Shown in pieces: positions 61,447 through 64,000 of a stretch of DNA of 64,000 nucleotides. The stretch is taken from the NCBI GenBank assembly GCA_947470805.1, contig CANIVU010000003.1, positions 1-64,000 on the forward strand. The letters are read 5' to 3'. Source of the DNA: Acidobacteriota bacterium (lineage in GTDB: Bacteria > Acidobacteriota > Terriglobia > Bryobacterales > Bryobacteraceae). A model generated the notes under the pieces. It made no database searches. It had not been told where the DNA came from and saw only the letters and a list, made by a program, of their open reading frames with translations. The position numbers and the translations under genes are program-made. The first letter of the stretch is position 1, and each line of letters starts with the position of its first letter.

Positions 61447-62652
61447 TCAATTCCCCAAATACGAAATCGATACCGAGTCACTCGCCGTCTTCCCGGCCGA
61501 ATCCGTCACCGTCAAGACGAACGTATACGTCGCACGGCCCTGCCCAAACTGCACCGTCGGCGTCGCCGTCCCGCCAGCCGTAATCCCCGCCGAAGGAGCC
61601 CCGGCAGGAATCGTCCAGCTAAACGACAGCGGCTTCCCATCAGCGCTCGAAGATCCCGTCCCGTCCAACTGGAACACCCGCGTCGTCACGGTCGCATTCT
61701 TCGGCCCAGCCACCGCCACGGTACCCGCCACCGGCGGCGTCACCGGCCCAGGCCCCGCCACCACCATCGGCGGCCGCAGCGTATGCACACGCGTCAGAAA
61801 CACCCCGCCCGGCAGAATCACGCTCGGGTCCCGCTGCACATCCACGATCGACGTCGCCACCAACTTCCCGCCCTGCACCACCGCCTTGGCAATCAGAAAA
61901 TCGTCCGACGCCGTCGCCGTCGTCCCGTCCGGCCGCGTCACCAGCCGGTTAATCACGCCAGTCCCATTGCAATTCACCGTATAGGATCCATTACTCGTCA
62001 CATTCCCCACACTCCGCGCACCGGTCGTCGACCCCGCCAACGGCTGGTTCAACGGCCCCGTCCGCGTCAACTTCCCCGCCCCGTCCAACGTCTCCGCCTG
62101 AATCCCCAGCGCCACAGTAACACCATAACTGTTCACCACCGAATACGACCCCTGCAAACTCTCCTGCGTATAACAACCCACCCCATCCGGCCGCCGCGTA
62201 TGGACGCGCGTCAGAAACACCCCACCCGGCAGAATCACGCTGGGATCCCGCTGCACATCCACGATCGTCGTCGCGATCAACTTCGCGCCCTCTTCCACCG
62301 CCTCAGTCACCAGGAAATCGTCGTCGGCCGACGCCTTGGTCCCGTCCGGCCGCGTCACAATCCGCGTAATCGTCCCACTCCCATTGCAGTTCACCGCGTA
62401 CGTCCCAACACTCGTAACCGTCCCCACCGTCCGCGCCCCGGTCGCAGAACCCACCACCGGCTGGTTCAGAATCCCCGTCCGCGTCAAATTCCCGCGCCCA
62501 TCCAAAGTCTCGGCCTGCAACCCGAGCGCAACCGCCGCCCCGTAACTATTGGCAACCGCCCACGCCCCCTGCAAACTCTCAACCGTATAACAGCGCGTAC
62601 TCTGCGCCTGCGCCACGCCCAATACACTCAGAACCAGTAAGAAACGCTTCAT
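61447..62652 (-). CDS. Exported protein with two 139-residue tandem repeats and a PKD-like domain
   Basis: A 401-residue exported protein: signal peptide (1-17), then two repeats beginning at Cys21 and Cys160. Each runs C-Y-T-x-E-S-L-Q-G to S-V-I-L-P-G-G-V-F-L-T-R-V-H-T. A PKD/REJ-like immunoglobulin domain covers about 310-401 (P-L-S-F-S-W-T-I-P and F-V-L-T-V-T-D-S-A-G-K). No catalytic residue is evident. AAGGAG lies 10 bp before the ATG. Cysteines C21 and the C in V-N-C-N-G suggest one disulfide per repeat. The function may be adhesion. Confidence 0.75.
   Translation of the reverse strand: MKRFLLVLSVLGVAQAQSTRCYTVESLQGAWAVANSYGAAVALGLQAETLDGRGNLTRTGILNQPVVGSATGARTVGTVTSVGTYAVNCNGSGTITRIVTRPDGTKASADDDFLVTEAVEEGAKLIATTIVDVQRDPSVILPGGVFLTRVHTRRPDGVGCYTQESLQGSYSVVNSYGVTVALGIQAETLDGAGKLTRTGPLNQPLAGSTTGARSVGNVTSNGSYTVNCNGTGVINRLVTRPDGTTATASDDFLIAKAVVQGGKLVATSIVDVQRDPSVILPGGVFLTRVHTLRPPMVVAGPGPVTPPVAGTVAVAGPKNATVTTRVFQLDGTGSSSADGKPLSFSWTIPAGAPSAGITAGGTATPTVQFGQGRATYTFVLTVTDSAGKTASDSVSISYLGN
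61774..62592 (-). repeat. Tandem duplication of about 400 bp within the secreted repeat protein
   Basis: Repeat one lies at about 62191-62592 and repeat two at about 61774-62175. The encoded peptides align end to end without gaps and share most residues (e.g. both contain V-D-V-Q-R-D-P-S-V-I-L-P-G-G). Nucleotide identity is high around V-D-V-Q-R-D-P-S, so the duplication is probably not ancient. Confidence 0.75.
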
Positions 62653-62823
62653 AGATAATAATCTCCTTAGAAAATACCTGCGGCAAAAATAGGGATTCCC
62701 CTCGCCGTTGCGCTCTATCCTCCGCCATCCACCCCCACCCGTCCATACCTCGCACCTCATCCGCCTCTCACACGCGGATCACTAGGCAAACCGTTGATTA
62801 GACTGAGTCGAAACAGACGTTAC

Positions 62824-62866
62824 CGATATGTTAAGCCGGTGATATGCTATTGCTGACGATACGTTA
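62824..62866 (+). promoter_or_regulatory. Three direct repeats upstream of the CadC-like gene, possible operator
   Basis: CGATATGTTA (62824-62833), TGATATGCTA (62840-62849) and CGATACGTTA (62857-62866) are spaced 16 and 17 bp. The last ends 9 bp before the GTG start. OmpR/CadC-type winged-helix proteins often bind direct repeats, so autoregulation is plausible. Confidence 0.45.
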
Positions 62867-62875
62867 GGACTCCCC

Positions 62876-64000
62876 GTGCAGCACCAAGCCATCCACACCG
62901 TCGTCCGCTTCGCGGCATTCGAAGTGGATCCGAAAAACGCCGAACTTCGGAAACACGGCGTGCGCATCAAACTGCAGGAACAGCCCTTCAAGATCCTCAT
63001 CGCCCTCCTCGAATCCCCTGGCGAAATCGTCACCCGGGACCAACTCCGCGAACGGATCTGGGGAAACGACACCTTTGTCGATTTCGACCACGGCCTCAGC
63101 GCCGCCGTAAATCGCCTCCGCGCCGCCCTCGGCGACTCCGCCGAACACCCCCGCTATATCGAAACCGTTGCCCGCCGCGGCTACCGCTTCATCGCCAGTA
63201 TTGAGAATGCGCCAACGCCCCAGCCATCCGCTCCCACGCCACCAAAATCGTACTGGCCCGCCGTCGCCCTGCTCTCCGCTCTAGCCCTCGCCGGCATCGC
63301 CGCGTGGTTCTCGCTGAACCCCAAAGCCCCGCCCCCCCGCCTCACCCAACTTACCGCCCTCACCGGCAGCGAAACCATGCCCTCCCTCTCCCCGGACGGC
63401 AAACAAATCGCCTACGTCTGGAACGGCGAAAAAGAGGACAACCCGGAAATCTACGTCAAAATGGTGGATAGCGAAGCCACTCTCCGCCTCACCAACAGCC
63501 CCGGCGCCGACCTCCTCCCCTCCTGGTCCCCCGATGGCACACACATCGCCTTTGCCCGCGTCCACGGTCAGGTTGGTATCTATATCGTCTCCCCACTCGG
63601 CGGCCCGGAGCGAAAGATCCACGAATTCCCCGGCATCGATACCCGCCCGCCCGGCCCGGAAACCGCCATCGTGGGCAACCTCCTCTACCCCATCGTCGGC
63701 CGGCCCTCCTGGTCCGCCGATGGCAAGTTCCTCGCCGTCACCCGCCGCAGTGAACCGCCCCAACCCGGCGATGGCTCCGTCCTCCTTGTCCCTGTCAATG
63801 GCGGCGCCCCCCGCACACTTCTCACTCCAGAACCCGGCGCCCACTACCAACACCCCACCTTCTCCCCCGACGGCCGCAGCCTCGCCGTCAACCTCTGCGG
63901 CACCGCCAAGCCCCCCTGCCAAATCCAACAGATCCGCCTCACGGCCGATCTGCACCAGGATGGGCCCGCCCAAACCCTGCACTCCTACCGCGGCCAACTC
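62876..64000 (+). CDS. CadC-like transcriptional regulator with TolB-type propeller (runs off the right edge)
   Basis: 375 codons are present from a GTG at 62876. Residues 10-105 form an OmpR/CadC winged helix (E-L-R-K-H-G-V-R-I-K-L-Q-E-Q-P; R-Y-I-E-T-V-A-R-R-G-Y-R-F-I-A). A single membrane helix lies at about 122-143 (W-P-A-V-A-L-L-S-A-L-A-L). TolB/WD40-like repeats (M-P-S-L-S-P-D-G-K-Q-I-A-Y-V; L-P-S-W-S-P-D-G-T-H-I-A-F-A) follow. This type is abundant in Acidobacteria and is a one-piece membrane sensor-regulator. No Met start was used; GTG fits the domain start. Confidence 0.85.
   Translation, partial: MQHQAIHTVVRFAAFEVDPKNAELRKHGVRIKLQEQPFKILIALLESPGEIVTRDQLRERIWGNDTFVDFDHGLSAAVNRLRAALGDSAEHPRYIETVARRGYRFIASIENAPTPQPSAPTPPKSYWPAVALLSALALAGIAAWFSLNPKAPPPRLTQLTALTGSETMPSLSPDGKQIAYVWNGEKEDNPEIYVKMVDSEATLRLTNSPGADLLPSWSPDGTHIAFARVHGQVGIYIVSPLGGPERKIHEFPGIDTRPPGPETAIVGNLLYPIVGRPSWSADGKFLAVTRRSEPPQPGDGSVLLVPVNGGAPRTLLTPEPGAHYQHPTFSPDGRSLAVNLCGTAKPPCQIQQIRLTADLHQDGPAQTLHSYRGQL

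Overview
The window looks like a piece of an Acidobacteria chromosome, most likely a Solibacter/Bryobacter-type lineage. This is inferred from gene content, not from a marker gene. The pointers are three large Oar-like TonB-dependent receptors, a VWFA-related protein of the acidobacterial kind, a PEP-CTERM protein, a Gfo/Idh/MocA-DUF1080 fusion, a CadC-like winged-helix/TolB-propeller regulator at the right edge, high GC, and lpxD (Gram-negative envelope). I saw no tRNA, rRNA, insertion sequence, CRISPR array or prophage.

Layout. 1-4.3 kb: the start of an M20 peptidase, a non-coding stretch with several hairpins, then a sialic-acid cluster (NanA-like lyase, sialidase, MFS carrier) and a TonB protein. 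4.4-6.3 kb: a radical SAM/SPASM gene overlapping a VapBC toxin-antitoxin pair whose probable operator lies inside the radical SAM gene. 6.3-15 kb: a minus-strand run of intradiol dioxygenase, WD40 protein, aminotransferase, DSD1-family PLP aldolase, FAD/Fe-S 2-hydroxyacid dehydrogenase, MatC-type permease and HupE-like protein, nearly all junctions overlapping. 15-19 kb: the Gfo-DUF1080 fusion and a fused MFS/spermidine synthase-like protein. 19-25 kb: a Lys/Ala-rich secreted protein, a PEP-CTERM protein, a complete TonB-dependent receptor and small envelope proteins.

25-39 kb is a 14-kb minus-strand block: TPR protein, MacB-like permease, PQQ-type propeller, tgt, yajC, secD, secF, tonB, exbB, two exbD, TPR lipoprotein, RelA/SpoT and a DUF971 protein. 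It joins protein export, outer-membrane energisation and the stringent response. Its spacers hold several strong hairpins, and the relA start codon sits at the foot of a 12-bp stem. 39-45.6 kb: a TPR protein, a small cysteine-pair protein, and a compact operon of a receptor without plug domain, a VWA-like protein and a coiled-coil protein. 45.6-52.4 kb: a six-gene plus-strand operon (lpxD, LOG-like, RsbU-type phosphatase, K+ channel, NnrD/E, tsaE) in which every junction overlaps. 52-56.5 kb: acyl-CoA synthetase, inositol-phosphatase family enzyme, DUF4126 and GlsB-like membrane proteins. 56.5-64 kb: a secreted protein with InlB-like repeats, a TonB-dependent receptor interrupted by two in-frame amber codons, a secreted protein with a tandem duplication, and the truncated CadC-like regulator.

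The most unusual items are the twice-amber receptor (58081-61227), the plug-less receptor operon (41069-45629), the operator-bearing radical SAM/vapBC junction, the relA start-site hairpin, and the possible C2/hydroxyaspartate gene set (8442-13497).
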